Part shown: positions 47,123 through 61,000 of the stretch, one piece after another
How positions within the stretch are numbered: position 1 is the first letter of the stretch
Layout: each line of letters starts with the position of its first letter
Source of the DNA: Cytidiella melzeri
Lineage: Eukaryota > Basidiomycota > Agaricomycetes > Polyporales > Irpicaceae
DNA length: 64,000 nucleotides
Assembly (NCBI GenBank): GCA_022592445.1
Contig: JABYQR010000039.1
Coordinates: 124,001 to 188,000, forward strand
Reading direction: 5' to 3'
The notes under the pieces: model-generated
The model's database searches: none
What the model saw: only the letters and a program-made list of their open reading frames with translations
Told to the model about the DNA's origin: nothing
Program-made: the position numbers and the translations under genes

Positions 47123-47994
47123 GGCTTGGAGGAGGGTGAGGATCAAAGGTATGTTCGCATCTGGTGACTTCGCCATATCTTATACCTTGCATTCATAGAA
47201 GGTTGCACACTCAGACGCCATGAGCAGCAGTATCGCCATTGTCGCGATGGCGTGTGTCTCGCTAAGCACGTTTCACACTGAGCGGAATCTGACTTGACGA
47301 GCGTTGATGTCTGTGAGGGTTATGAGAGTGAGATCTGTCAAGAACTGCAAAGGCATCCGTGCGCTCAACAGATTGGGAACTCCGAAGGAACGGCAAATGA
47401 CCAAAAGGTGAGCGTAGGATTTGCTACGACTCGAGCAGTATTTATCGCGACATCTTATGCTAAAAATATGCTTGTGTTCAGCGCTGAGTGTTGGATGGAC
47501 GTCGGTTTCGACTTGAGGCAGCCATCTCAGCAAACTCATTACAGCTGATGCAAGTGAGCTCATGCCGAACTTCAAGCTTCAATGTTGGGCCAGATGTGGC
47601 ATTGATCTGGTTTCATTCTGCAACAGTACACTTCGCCGCGTCTGGTTATGGCAGTCACCGTGAATCGGACCGCCTCGATGACTCTCAGTCGCAAAACGGC
47701 GACACTACGGCGTAGGTAACGTACCTGACACCTTTTCAAGGTTAGGACGACGGAGTGCTTGTTTATCGCGCAGCTTGTGTTGTTGCAGCACTCAACCTGT
47801 GCTTCATAGCTGGGGCGCTATTACGACTGACCAAGTGGCTACCAGTATGGCACCACATCGACGATTTGATATTTAGAGTTTGCTTACCCCGAGTAAGCCA
47901 ACAGCTTGATGCTTCACTCATCGCTTTGCTCTCTTCCTCGTCCTTGTCCTCCATCGCATTGACACGGTTGCTCTCGCTCTGATTACATCCGACC
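47123..47994. other. Divergent promoter region OYE / P450-A
   Basis: No gene recognised. The two start codons are 872 nt apart on opposite strands, so this segment could carry shared regulation. CT-rich tracts precede the P450 start. Confidence 0.4.
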
Positions 47995-50348
47995 ATGGCC
48001 TTTGATTTCCATTTCACACACATGATTTTCGCAGCTGTAGTACTTTGTGTAGCAAGCACTGCTCTTCTTTCGTACCTACGGCGGAGGGATATGCCGCCTG
48101 GGCCTCCTCGCTGGCCCATCATCGGAAACACTCTGCAAGTGCCGTCTTCGCTTTCGTGGATCACTTTTACAGAATGGAGCAAAAAATATGGTGCGAACTC
48201 TGTCTATAGAAAAGGATTGACAAATGTCTAACGTATGTGTTTAAGGACCTGTATTTTCTCTGGACCTGCTCGGCCAACCTGTCGTGGTGTTGAACAGTCA
48301 CCGCGCAGCGGCAGATCTTCTTGGTGCGCGCGAAACCAACAGTTTTTGTCTCTACATCATCCTCACACGCCTCATTTGCCTACCAGATCGCCGCTCTCAG
48401 AACTACAGTGACCGGCCACGGATGATCATGGGAGATGAAATTCTCACTGGCGGCATGTATATGGTTTTTCTGAAATACGGAGATAGGTTAACCACTGCGC
48501 TTATGTGATTATTCATCCAAGAGAACTCACCTGATTGCTAGATGGCGTAAGATGCGCCGTGCAAGTCATGAAAGCTTCAGCCTCAAAGGGTCTGAAAAGT
48601 TTCAACCTATTCAGGCTGACGCGACGATAAAAGCCACACTTCTTATCATCACTCAGCCGGCGTCATGGGAGGATCACATCAAACGGTGTGTGTACATGTA
48701 ACACTGATTGCCTATACTTGCACTTCATGCTATTCGCCTAGGATGACAATATCTAGCATTCTGAGTTCGGTGTACGGATGGGCTCCTTTTAGCGAGCAGG
48801 AAATTCCAATGATGAAGCGCATGCACGCTCATAGCGCCAAGGTGTCAGAGGTGACCGCACCAGGCGCATATTTGGTTGACTTCATACCAGCGATGAAATA
48901 CCTTCCGAGCTGGATGGCAAAGTGGAAGCGAGAAGGCTCGCAGTGGTATGAGGATGAGACAAAGATGTTTGAGGGATTTTTCGCCTCCATTGCGGCGGAG
49001 CTAGTAAGTCGGTCAATACGGTCATAGTCGCCGACGATCCTGATTTTATTCGAAGGCCGCAGGCAATGCGACGGACAGTTTCGTTGCAGAGTTGATCGAG
49101 ACAGAGGAAAAGCATGGTATGACACGCAAAGAAGGTGGCTGGCTGGCTGGAATTCTGATGTATGTGATCCTGTGGTATATGTCGATTTCGGTAGCTCAAC
49201 CCGTTACTTGCAGTGCAGCCGGGGCGGAGACAGTGAGCGCCAATACGATTCTCCAATGCTGTTGAATACACTGTTGATGTGCCAACTTCGTTAGACGGCT
49301 GCGACTTTGCTCACCTTTATCCTAGCGATGACGCTCCACTCCGATGTGATGCGGAAGGCGCAGGAAGAGCTTGACGAAGTCGTGGGCCGTGACCGCGTCC
49401 CTTCGTTCAAAGACAAAAGCAGGCTGCCGTACGTTCGTGCGATCGTCAAAGAAACCCTAAGATGGAGACCCGTAGGCCCTCTAGGTATGACATTGCCGTG
49501 GTATCCACTTTTGGATGCTGAATTGTCAATTACTGCTTCAGCTGTACCCCGAAAGACGACTGAAGTAAGTGCGTCAGTTGTTTGGCGCTGCCTCGTGTCT
49601 AAGTCGCTTCGGTCAAGGATGACTGGTACGAAGGGTATTTCATACCGAAAGGTTTGCTATATAGCTTGTCGCTTTATTATGACATTGATCAATTTGCAAA
49701 GGTACTACGGTGATACCAAACGTATGGTGCGTACTCCGATTAATGTCGGAATTTGCTCAGCCAAACCATGTCTTCGTCTTCGTAGGGGTATGAACATGTT
49801 AGTCGGTTCTATGGTGTAGTTTTTGGCTGTTACGTAGCACGCAAATAATCAGACTCACTCTTGTAGGGATCCAGAAGTCTACACCAATCCCGAAGACTTC
49901 CGCCCAGAAAGGTTCCTCGATGAATTAGGACAAGTCGAAATCTCCTTCCCAGACACGCACCAAATGGGACATGTCTCGTATGGCTTTGGCCGACGGTGAG
50001 ATCCTAGCCCTATGTCGTACACGCGCAAGCTTTACCTGGCGTTGACAGGATCTGCGTGGGTATGCACTTCGCCAATCAAGCGCTCTTCATCGCAGTGGCG
50101 ACAATTCTGTGGGCATTGGACATTCACCCCAGCGTTGACGAGAGCGGAAATGCCATCAGGCCATCCTGTACCGACTGGATTGATACGGGCGTCGTGGTGT
50201 GAGTTTCTCTCTCTTCGCCAAAAGTAGTCACAATGCTGCTTGTTCTTACTGAATATGACATTGCAGAGGCCCGGCGCCATTCCCGTGTTCTCTGACTCCG
50301 CGCTTTCCTGGAGCACGGTCAATACTCGAAGCTAATTCTCTCGCGTAA
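47995..50348 (+). CDS. Cytochrome P450 monooxygenase A
   Basis: Fifteen exons (47995-48190, 48246-48323, 48387-48486, 48542-48685, 48742-49003, 49056-49159, 49214-49232, 49295-49484, 49542-49564, 49618-49651, 49702-49726, 49786-49797, 49867-49995, 50049-50198, 50267-50348) sum to 1548 nt, 515 aa. N-terminal ER anchor (FAAVVLCVASTALLSYL), proline hinge MPPGPPRWPIIGN, WRKMRR helix C, I-helix AGAETTAAT, K-helix KETLRWRP (ExxR), DDWYEGYFIPKGTTVIPNVW, PERFLDE, heme loop YGFGRRICVG with the axial Cys, and terminal PAPFPCSLTPRFPGA. Very small exons (12, 19, 23, 25 nt) lie in its second half. E-class group I, CYP2-like fold type; substrate unknown. It faces the OYE divergently and precedes P450-B. 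Confidence 0.93.
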
Positions 50349-51074
50349 CGTACTCTGATCACGCTAGTGCCGCCATGGATATCCATGTCACGTATTTGGC
50401 CGAACCTTCAATTCAATAACTGTGTTTGGTATGTCTCTATCGAACGCCTCGACTCGGACGCGCTAGCCGCAGTCATAACCAATTCTCTGGCGGTAGCCAG
50501 ACGCCACCATCGCGCCCTGTCAATAAGGGCAGCGAGATGACATTGTGTGTCGTTCCTTTGGAATTCAGTACTGACTCCAACAAAACCTTCTATCTCAACA
50601 GGATTTACGACAATTCCGACCATCATGGGCTATATCATCCATCAACCAATCAACAGCTCAGCTGTGCTCTCTGCTCATGTAACTTCGTCGGTTCCCCGAG
50701 CGATTATTACCATAGGCTTGCCACAATGCCCAAAATGCATGTCGCCCTCAACGCCGATCGGGCAACATCAGCTTCTCCAACCTCATTACATGGCGGAAAT
50801 CCCGTGATAGCGGAGACATGCTCTACCCGTCTGCGAACGTTTGTTATGGTGTGAATAGGTGCTGTCACGTACTCACAACGTACAAGTGCTAACCTTCTGG
50901 AGCTTCCAGGGGCACCGCACGGAGTCTGATTATTTTTTTACCCTGTGTCGCAAGGTGGTTCCACAACTCTGTTCAAAATTACAGAGTTGGGTCTCTTTAT
51001 AACCCAGCGTGAAGGAGCTACCGGTGGTAGGAGCGTCCTTCTATATCTTGGGTCCTTTGTGACAAGTTCCTACC
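50349..51074. other. Intergenic between the two P450 genes
   Basis: Plus-strand frames of up to 142 codons (50426-50854) are open but carry no motif. Regarded as intergenic DNA. Promoter of P450-B presumably lies here. Confidence 0.4.
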
Positions 51075-53211
51075 ATGCATTCCTCGATCCTGCTGGCAGC
51101 AGCACTCGCAGTAGGCTTCGTGGTCTATCGTATCTGCCAAATTGGAAAGAGAGAGGGCTTCTTGCCTCCTGGACCTCCGACCGTCCCGCTCTTGGGAAAC
51201 ATTCACATCTTTCCCCGCTTTTTGGCATACTTCCAGTATGATTGGTTTTCGTCGCGGTCGTGGTTATAATCAACTACGCAATCTGACATCAGTGTAGATT
51301 TTCAGCTTGGGCTCGTGAATATGGCGATATCTACAGTCTAAAAGTCGGTCCAGAAACTGTGGTCGTTATCTCCTCTGCGGAGGCCTTTCGAGAGGTCATC
51401 GACAAAAATTCTGGAATCACGGCGGATAGACCTGCCAATCACTTTGCGGACACCGTTACGAGCGGCGGTCTCAACATGTTTCTGTAGGTGCATCGTTGCT
51501 GATCTGAGATTAACCTGTTGACGAGAGCAACGTAGGGCACGCTATGGTGAAAAGTGGCGTGCGCTTCGCCGCGGTGCACACGAGATCTTGACTCCGCAAG
51601 CATCAATGAACCACCGCCCTCTTCAAGATGCCGAAAGTGCACAGCTCATGTATGATATCCTCAGATCGCCCGATGTAAGCCCGCTGCCCGTATGTTGATT
51701 ATTACCGTCACTAAGCTGTCTATAGGACCATTTCGATGCTGTCCGTAGGTTCTCATCTTCGCTCATTCTTTCCGTTGTCTTTGGCAAGCGGGCCCCTCGC
51801 TTTGCTACGAAAGAGGTCACTGCCTTTTACCACGTTCAGCATATATGGGAGTATCTCCTTTTCCCCGGTTCTTTCCCCCCTGTCGACCAGATCCCATGGC
51901 TGAAATACGTACCGGAGATGTTTGCCAAGTGGAAGGGGGTGTGCCGCGAAGTTCGAGACCTGCAAAGAGACTTGTACTTTGGTCTTCTCGAAGAAGCTGA
52001 GAAACGCGGCACGGAGAACGGTTGCTTTATGGAGACTATCATCAAACGAGCCAACGAATGGAACTTGGATCGTGAGATGGTCGGGTGGGTGTTGCTGATT
52101 TTTCTGTAGAGATATGCCGGAGCTGACCACCACATTTGCAATTTCAGATACTTGGGCGGCGCATTGATTGAGGGCGGCTCTGATACAACTAGCTCATTCA
52201 TCAACACGATGGTTCTCGCAGTGACCGCATTTCCCGAGGCTCAGAGGAAAGCGCATGAAGAACTCGACAGGGTGATAGGACAAGATCGAGCACCCGAGTG
52301 GGAAGACTTGGACGATTTACCCTACATACGCGCACTGGTGAAAGAAGTTCATCGTTTCAGGCCGAATGCACCCTTAATTCCTCGAGCAGCGACTGCGGAT
52401 CTCACAGTAAGTTACTTTCATGTGCATACTGGGCGCCTCCAGCGACTGACCATGTTCTCCAGTACAAGGGCTACAAGATCCCTGAAGGCTCCACTATCAT
52501 CGCGAATGTTTGTGAGTGTCGTAAACCGACGATCCTTGGCGGAGGGGGCGTTCGTAACCTTTGTTATCTAGGGGGTATCTTTCATGACCCGGAGGTCTAC
52601 GCAGATCCAGAGACGTTCAATCCAGATAGGTATATGCAATGCGATGTCGGTACTAAGAAGGAGCATGAGTTCGATATCGGTCAACGAAATGACCTATCCT
52701 TCGGCGGCGGAAGAGTAAGCTCATGAACCGTACGATAACCTTGATTTCTAACTCTCCAAACCCCCTCAGCGTGTCTGCGCTGGCATTCATGTCGCAAAAT
52801 ACTCGGTAGTGAGTGGCCTGCATCAAAGCATAGATAACGTCGTCTGCTGACCATCTGCTATTCACTCGCAGGCGATCAACACCATGAACTTACTTTGGTC
52901 TTTCGAGTTCTCACCTGCTAAGGATGCCAAAGGGGAAGAGATCAAGCCTGATATATGGAATTACGCACAGGTACAATAACGACATTGGCGATAAGATGCG
53001 CCCCCTACTGACATGCGGCGCCATTTGTCAGGCACTGGCGAGTTCCCCGAATCCCTTCAAGTGCACCGTCAAGCCTCGCAGCGCTAGACACGCTGAGATC
53101 ATCCGCCAACGCTTCCTTGAGGCTACCCCTACTCTCGAGCAATTTGAGCACGGAATCTCCAAGGAGGATGCTGCTTTTTTGGCCGCTGCCAGAGCTGAAG
53201 TTTCCCAATGA
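51075..53211 (+). CDS. Cytochrome P450 monooxygenase B
   Basis: Ten exons (51075-51235, 51298-51483, 51536-51674, 51726-52084, 52148-52406, 52463-52511, 52572-52714, 52770-52808, 52872-52970, 53032-53211) sum to 1614 nt, 537 aa. N-terminal anchor (SILLAAALAVGFVVYRI), hinge LPPGPPTVPLLGN, WRALRRGAHEIL, I-helix GALIEGGSDTTSSF, ExxR in KEVHRFRP, YKGYKIPEGSTIIANVWGIFHDPE, PDRYMQ, and heme loop FGGGRRVCAG with the axial Cys. Its fold matches CYP families near CYP5150/CYP64-type fungal P450s, but I cannot assign one. Sequence and intron positions differ strongly from P450-A, so they are not a recent tandem duplicate. Substrate unknown. Confidence 0.94.
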
Positions 53212-55844
53212 ATTGGAGACGGGTGGTAGTATTACTAGTGCAAACCAACACTATATTCACTATTAAAAGACATACATGATGCTGCGTATACGGAGCGCAC
53301 GCTGGATAGTATTGAATGAACAATCGTGCGGCATGACATTTCTGCGTTACAACTTACAAGCAAGCTATGAGCACGCGGGTGAAACTCTGTCCATCATGTC
53401 TGCCCAACCTCGCCTCACGAGTCCATGGTTCATCAGAGCTGCATCGGCCTTGGACGAGGAAATCTCAAAAGTTCTCGACGGCTCGTCTTAAGTCAGTCTG
53501 TGATAATTCAAAACTTCAGTCACTCTCAAGATGCTACTCGTAGTGCCTATTATGCGTTATGCACCTGAGATCACAGCTCGAGAAGGGTGATCAGAGATTG
53601 AGGCTCAAGTGCTTGGCTACTACAAGCACCCGAGAAGAAAAACAGAGAATAATATAGCCACCACGTAATCACAATACTTGCGAAGCTATGGTGAATAGAA
53701 AATCTTGGAAATATTGATTAGTTGAGATTTTGTGTTTCTAGGTCTAACATACGTCTATGGCCATACTCAGGCTGGTGATAGGACGAGTTAATGGTAGGTA
53801 ATGGAAAAGAGCCCTAGGCGTTTGATCATCTTCTACTTGAACCATTCTTGGAAGCGTTACGACATCACTACCTAGTCACGGGCATTTGCTTGTCACGAAT
53901 CACGATCGCGGTCATTAAGCTTCCAGCGAGCAATGTTGGTCCTTGTACTCATCCTTGACTCTCGAATCCAAGCTTTACGCACATGAGTAGCTGAAGTATG
54001 ATCCAGAGCGACGAGCCTGCACGACTCTTAGTTATTTAGCTCAATCATGATACCGCAAATGGTCATGAGGTCCAGGACTCCAGGTGCGACGTCGGGTTCA
54101 TGCAGTACTACTAACAGCAATGCGCTACTCAGTTGTCATGCTGAGACTCTTCTACCGGGTTCAACAGATCCATGTGCTTTGTCTTCAAAGCCCATGTATT
54201 ATGAGCGTTGTAATAGTCGACTGTACACGTGCATACCTTTCTGGAGCTGAGTGCTCTGACTACAAGACTTTCAGTCGACAAGGCAGCAATCACAAGAGCG
54301 CAGACATCCTCTGTTCATCTCCCAATACTTACACGCAATCCATTGACTGCAATATACTTTGCTTTTACCCGCGGATCCGACGAAGACCGGAGAAAAACGC
54401 AGGGATAGCTTCGGCCTTTCTGCGGGGAGCCGTCTGTGTTCGCGGGGATTGCGATGATAATAGTTTCCTGTAAGAATTGATCATCCCCTGAGGACTTCTC
54501 TATGCAGATACACTCATGATTAGTACATTACAGGCATCGCTCTCTCGTCATGAATCCCCTGCATCGACTTTTCCGTGCAACACTTCCACCTGCTCATCAC
54601 AGACTTCAAGGCTACGGCCTGCGAACACGATCGAATTGCAGTACGAGGAGCAATCTCTGTTGATGGCCTATATGCTGTAGCACAGATCTCACAGTTGTCT
54701 ACTTGACAGCCTGGCGATGAAACATGGGAACTAGTTGTTTAACAGGGATTCTTGCGGACCATACCGACGCAACCTGCGTGTGGAATCCGTAGACGGGCAG
54801 CACTAGCCCGTTCGCAAACAAACTTAGCCCGAAAGCTTTCTCCTTTACCGCTTCAAACGTGGTTAAGTCATCCACTGAGCAGTCTTCAGATGATTATAAG
54901 AACTTACTGCTTGTCGAGCTTTGCCCTCTAACGTGCCGCACGACTCTAGGTAGGGCGCAAAACTCGTCAAATATCGGTGTGACGCCACGAAGGTATGCCT
55001 CAACTCTGGATTTCGATTGTCATGTAATGACCAGGTCATCTTCACGCTTCCCTTCGTGCTACAGAACACTTGGTCTCGGCTGTATTTGGCGATGAGCAGC
55101 GTTGCAGGTCGGGCGGATTGCCGCCTAACCTATGCTGCGGATTTGAGGCTCATGCGTTGTGGAATGTCCCCGAGACCGTACCCTGGCAGATCGGATCCCA
55201 TCGGAGTTACGCAGTCGTGCTTTTGCATCAAGGGCTTACATAGCTGCGAGCAGTTGCCATCTCATGCGTGATGTATTATTGTCCAGGACGCTCATTTGTC
55301 CGCTCTTCTTGCGGAGCTTAATGCCAAGCGCACTGGTCGAGGTCACCCACCTGGGTTGACATCTTTGCTGTCCAGGTAAGAGTTGGTTGAACAAGCACCG
55401 CCTTTGGCTACTAACACTGATTTTCTCCGTGGACAGCACAGCATCCCCATTCTCATCTTCTGCAGTTCAAGACCACTTTGCGGTTGTTATAGGTACAGCA
55501 AGATTGCGGCGTTTAGGCGAAGCGAGGCGCCGTGACTGCATCATCACCGTGCGTAGAATAACCGAACTCGAACTTACAATGACATGCGCAACGCTGATAC
55601 GTCAATTTAAACACAGGAGTTGCTTTGACTCTTCCAGTTACAACTGAATGGTACTACTTTCCTTGGCTTCCATATCGTGCGATACTTTCGCATATTGGAT
55701 CTCCTGTGTCAACTGTAGCGACTACGGCGCCCCACGAAATTCACGGCGGTCCGCCGCACACAGATCGCAGTCCTCTGGGCCTACTTAAGGTGTGTGACCG
55801 CAACACAAGATGACGACGAACCACCCCGTTCTCGACGTGCTACG
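53212..55844. other. 2.6-kb region without a convincing gene
   Basis: Only scattered short frames. Contains the 3' flank of P450-B and the promoter of the BBE-like gene. No repeat unit or RNA gene noticed. Confidence 0.4.
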
Positions 55845-57911
55845 ATGCAGCTCATCTCTGCTGCGCTCTTCGCTGCGACACTTGCTTCCTTTGCGATTGC
55901 GACAAAGAAATGCAAGTGTTTGCCTGGAGACCCTTGCTTCCCGTCACAGGCAGAATGGGATGTATTTGGGCGTACACTCAGCCAGCCTCTCATCTCCCAC
56001 CAGCTCCCACTTGCCTCGGTCTGCTACAACACCTCTTCCAATTTTAATCCTTCCCTGTGCTCGGCCCGCGCTCGAGAGGATATGGATGCTGCAGAGATCG
56101 CTAGATTACCCAACACCTTGCAAACCGTCAACTTTGAGGACTTGGTCGTGAACGGGGCAGTGCTGCAATGTCCCTTCAACCCAGCCCCCGGCGACATATG
56201 TCATCAAGGTCGCGTGCCCTCCTACGCAATCAATGTCAGCACAGTTGCCGATGTCCAGAACACGGTGGCATTTGCGTCCAAGCATAACTTGCATCTTGTT
56301 GTCAAGAACACTGGGCGAGTAGATTATACACAATTCTCCTCGCAGAGATATTCAAGTCGGGTTTCACAGGCACGAAATCTTGGGTAGATCAGGGGGCTTT
56401 GGCTCCGTAGAACTCTTCACGAACAGCCTGAAAGGGACTGAATTTTTCGACGCGTTTGTGCCTGAAAGAGCTCCCCGGTCGACACCTGGACAGCCAGGTG
56501 AGTCTTGCAATTCAGCCTCGTGTAGCACGGAATTAACTCGTAACATATTCAGCTGTCACCATACAGCCTGGTGTTGAATGGATACAGCTTTATGAACTTG
56601 CTGATCAACACAACCGATCAATCGCAGGAGGATTTAGCGTCGGAGGAACTGTGGGAGCAGGAGGAGGGTGGCCCGTAGGAGGTGGCCACAGTATCTTGTC
56701 TCCATTCTTCGGACTAGGTGTCTATCTATTCTAACATACGGAAACATTGTTAGTGCGGCTGACTGATCGGGTTTGCTAGGGATTGACAACATACTCCAGT
56801 TCACGGTGGTTCTTCCAAACGCCTCACACGTCACAGCTAACGCCTTCCAGAACAAGGACATCTTTTGGGCCTTGAGGGGAGGTGGAGCTCCAAGCTTTGG
56901 CGTAGTGACCTCCGTGACCTACAAGACGCATCCAAACGTCCCTTATACAGCAGCATTCTACAGTGCAACTGCGAACTCGACAACAACATTCCACCAGCTC
57001 TTGACGCTCTTCAATCAGCATCACAACGCTCTCGCGGACGCAGGTTGGGGCGGAGTATGGCCCTTCTTCTCTCCCTCTCTCTTCCTGACTTTTTTGGCCC
57101 AAGGCACGCCGCCAAGCAATCCGTCTGCGCTCTCGGCTTTGAACTCATTCTTCAACGAGTCTATGACGTTACCCGGTGTCAACGTCTCTCTGGCCATCAC
57201 GGTGCCATACACATCTTTCGAGCAGTTTTTCTTTGATAATCTAGTAGACTCCTCAAAAGGGCACGGTCTCAATTACACAGAATTTCACGTGGCGGGAACG
57301 AGATTGTGGTCTTCCTCGTGGCTCATGCCCCGTGAGTTGACATCTCCTGCGAACGCAAGCGCACTTGCCACCGCATTCCTGAACATCCCCGTCGGCGTGC
57401 CGTTGTGAGTATTACAATCCCATCGAGTTCATTGTGACTGATGTCAATGGGTCTCTCTGTGCGCAGCCTAGTGGGCGGTGGTGCCGTCGCTGGCGTGGCG
57501 AAGGATGCGACGGCTATAACGCCAGCGTTCCGTGATACCATTTCCGACATGACTATCACTTGCCCGTTCAACGAGACCAACAGCGCGAGTGATCTTGCCG
57601 CTTCCAAGCAGGCTTGCCACGACCAACTGAAACCTCTCCGCGATCTTTCTCCCGTACCTTTCGGGGGACAGTATCTCAACGAGGTGAGTCTCGATCTTAA
57701 AATGGCATCCCAGCATCAGCTCAATGACTCTTCTGCTTTTATAACGCAGGGCGATCTCTTGGAGGAGGACTGGCAGGAGGCGCAGTGGGGATCCAACTAC
57801 GCGAGATTACTGGCTATTAAGAAGGAGGTAGATCCCAACGATCTGTTCATCGTATTCCACGGCGTGAACTCGGAAGGTTGGGACGATGAGTCTGTCTGCA
57901 AGACAACGTGA
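55845..57911 (+). CDS. Secreted BBE-like FAD-linked oxidase
   Basis: Six exons (55845-56314, 56370-56497, 56553-56717, 56780-57404, 57467-57683, 57750-57911) sum to 1767 nt, 588 aa. The start at 55845 gives a signal peptide (LISAALFAATLASFAIAT) and then KCKCLPGDPCFPSQAEW, a standard opening of fungal berberine-bridge-like oxidases. The FAD/PCMH domain has AFASKHNLHLVVKNTGHEILGRSGGFGS (the likely covalent-FAD His is in NTGHE), FSVGGTVGAGGGWPVGGGHSIL, and LRGGGAPSFGVVTSV. The C-terminal BBE motif is EDWQEAQWGSNYARLLAIKKEVDPNDLFIV. Many N-glycosylation sequons. The intron at 56315-56369 must begin with GC to keep the NTGHE motif. The family oxidises alcohols, alkaloids or sugars to generate H2O2. 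It ends the OYE-P450 block. Confidence 0.93.
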
Positions 57912-58005
57912 TTATGTGCCAAGAAGCCCGTGCAAATGGACCACGTATATTACTTCACTCTACCGATACATTATTTGATATTTCATTACATGCACGATGA
58001 TATGC
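57912..58005. other. Convergent 3' flank
   Basis: Only 94 nt separate the stop codons of the BBE-like gene and RPAP1, so their 3' UTRs probably overlap. Confidence 0.5.
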
Positions 58006-61000
58006 TCATGTGAGCAGCTGTCGTAAACGTTCTTCGACCTCTCTCCCGCACTGCACAGCAAACTCCCTTCTCACAGTCTTCACCTCCTGTAAGCCTTCGA
58101 AGCACTGCGGGGGAAGCACCGTAGCTTCGTGGCTCTGTCGATATGAAACGACGTTCTGGATCGCCTCAAATCCTGCCTGGCCGACCACAGCCTGTAACAG
58201 CTTCATAGCCCGCTCATCGCCATCCGTACCTTGCCGCAGGTCGGGCCAAATGTTGCAAGCAACGTGGTGAACCGCGAGGAATCGGATAGTTCCTTCTGTC
58301 TGTCCCTTGACCAGCGACCGCACATATGCAGCGAGGACTTCCGGATTGTCCTCCAAAGGCCACAGATACTCTTGCAATCCTTGAGTGATCACAGAAGCTA
58401 TCGGAACACGAATAGTCCGTAGGATGTGACTGAATTCCGCCCAAAGGTATTTGCGGTAATCAGAGGGGTATCGCATCGAGATAGGAGGAAGGAGCAATCT
58501 CGCAAATAGAGGGTGGGAGAACGAGATCGAGTCGTACAAGGCGACGAAATCAGTGTAGTACTGATAGAACGGTGTCCCCGAACCGAGGAAGCGCTTCGAG
58601 ACGTGTTCCAAGGTAGGAGTCGAGGCTTCACGAGTGATGTTAGTCGCAAATGCGAGTGTGAAAGGCTCCAAGAGATCCTCCATCAGTTGATTGACGACGG
58701 GATCCCGGAAGACTTCCTGGAGGGAGGTCTGCTGTTGCTGGTCGTGCTCTAACATGAACACCTTCATGCACGAGAAGACCGTCTCTTCAAGGGAGAGTGT
58801 AAAAGTGTTCAGCTGATAGGAACCCAGGACGTGTCTGTGTATCTTCGCTGACAGAAGTGTAGCCCTTGCAATGTCCGTCTCTGAGAAGTTCCAGGACGGA
58901 GGTAGGAATTTGAAAGCCTCAGTTTGGCCAGAACGGAGCAGATGATCGAGAGGGAAGAATAACCAGTCTTTGGGCAATGGCAGGGCAGATTTGCTACTCG
59001 TATCCTGAGCATACGGCAGACGCTGTGTGTCAGCTCTAGATATGGACGACGGTGACATCCAATGAGAGCCAACGTGACTGGAACCGTGTTCGACAGAGTA
59101 GAGCAGAAGGGGAAGGATGGGATCTAGACCGCTGTTATCAGAGAAAGCCAATGTCGGCCACCCGAACATCTGCACTACGTCAGACGTCACCATCTGGCGC
59201 ATTGCAGAAAGAGTGAACACCGTTTGCTCTTCGTCTCCCTGTCTGTAACGAGTGATTATCGAAAACGCTTGAGCCAGCCATAGCGCTGGAGATGTGCCGG
59301 GTGATGCTCTTGATAGATACAGATATGAGGAGAGCAGCGCCACTAATGATCGCAAATGGACGTGAGCCTCTCGAGGTAGCTTTGGTGAATCGAGGGCTGT
59401 CCACAGCGGGTGCGTTGTGAGTTGAGCGCAAACGGCTGAAATTTGCGATACTGGGAGCATAAAAGGAGGCGAGGTGATTGGCCCAACAAGTGCGGGAGGG
59501 AGACAAGCCAGCCACAGCCGTATAGCAGAGGCCAGCAGTTCTGAGCACTGTGAAAGCTTTCCCCATGTCCCGATACGCGTCAAGTCCTCCATGAGAATGG
59601 TAGAGAGCATGTTGCTGAGCTCCTGGAGTGCATGCTCAACGACCTGCCTTGCGATACCGCGCTCAAAGCCACCACGAATTTGGCCAGCGGTTAATGCTTT
59701 CTCAGCTTCTCCTCCCTTTACTCCATTCACGCCGCAGCCCTCGAGCCAAACTGCTTCAGCTCTCCAAAGTGCGGCCCAAGTGCTGTGATCGGTGGCGCTG
59801 AGCTGAGAGCCAAGTTCCAAAATATCTTTGCCCCATTCCCAGCCGACCACTTGGCTCCAGAGGATATCGTGCTCGGGAGTAGTCCGATGCGGATCTATTG
59901 CACAGACCGACCAACCTTCTACTAGCTCCAACCACGCGTTCCTTAGAGCATCGGAGGTGCAAGCAGCTGATAGGACAAACTGTGAAAATTTGTTCAGATG
60001 CTCCGATGCAGTGGTAGCTAGCTGAGCACACAATCCATAAGATGCAAGTGCACGGTAGAGATTGAGGGTACAGATGATGAGGGACGTAGCAAGAGGTATG
60101 GCATAGAGCGACGAGGAGGGGAGGATCACGATGAATCGGAGGAGCGTAGGGGCAGAGTCAGCGACCACAGTGGCGTTTTCGCGGGAAGACAAGGCCAAAG
60201 TGGCAAGGACCTGAATTGCGAGGGGTTCTGGTAGAACATCTGAGGTAGCGGGGAGAAGCAAGAACCGTTTAAGTAGATTTGCGACCAGGTTCGGCGTACT
60301 AGTGATGGCTGTGGCTAAAGCATTGCTATGTCGTGCAAAACAATGAATCACTGCTAGGAGCTGAGATAGCGATTCGTGGGGGAGTGCGCCTGCATCGAAG
60401 TCATCAGAGACTTGCTTCATCACGGAATCGAGTGGCAAGGCATTTAGAGTATCATCGGAGGAATTTTTCAGTTCAATACCATTGTTACCACTCTCATTAT
60501 CGTGCCATGCGACTACGCAAGACCATATAACCTCCACTGCCCGCACCCCGACACTTCCACGCTCTGCCATAGCCTCTACACCAGCTGCAAGGATTCTTTT
60601 GCGAAGGGCAGGCTCATGGCCGTGCAGTCCTTGAATGGCATGATGGGAAAGTTTCAGAGCGATGCTTCCCAGAATACCCAGCATTGCGGCCCTTTGAGCA
60701 GGAACAGTGGATCTTGAGAGCAGGAATATGTCGTCGAGAGTATAACCTGCGTGCGTTCCTTCTGAGTGATGATGCAGACCGAGGTGGACGGGTAGCGTTC
60801 TCGACAACTCAGGAGTGATCGGCGACCCAGACAGATCGAAGCGTAGTTCCAATGCCGTAGAAGGAATCGACGCCCTGGGGCCTTCAATCCAAGCTAAGGA
60901 AGGGTCGTTTGGCGAAACGTTGGGAAAAAACCGTCGTCGTATGTACTCTGGAGTGCCCTCTTCAGGTTCCTCTTCCAGTTGCATACGATCCGTTTCTGGT

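Noticed and set aside
47995..53211. The two P450 genes as a tandem duplication
   Set aside because: Intron positions, hinge, I-helix and heme-loop sequences differ strongly; they belong to different families.
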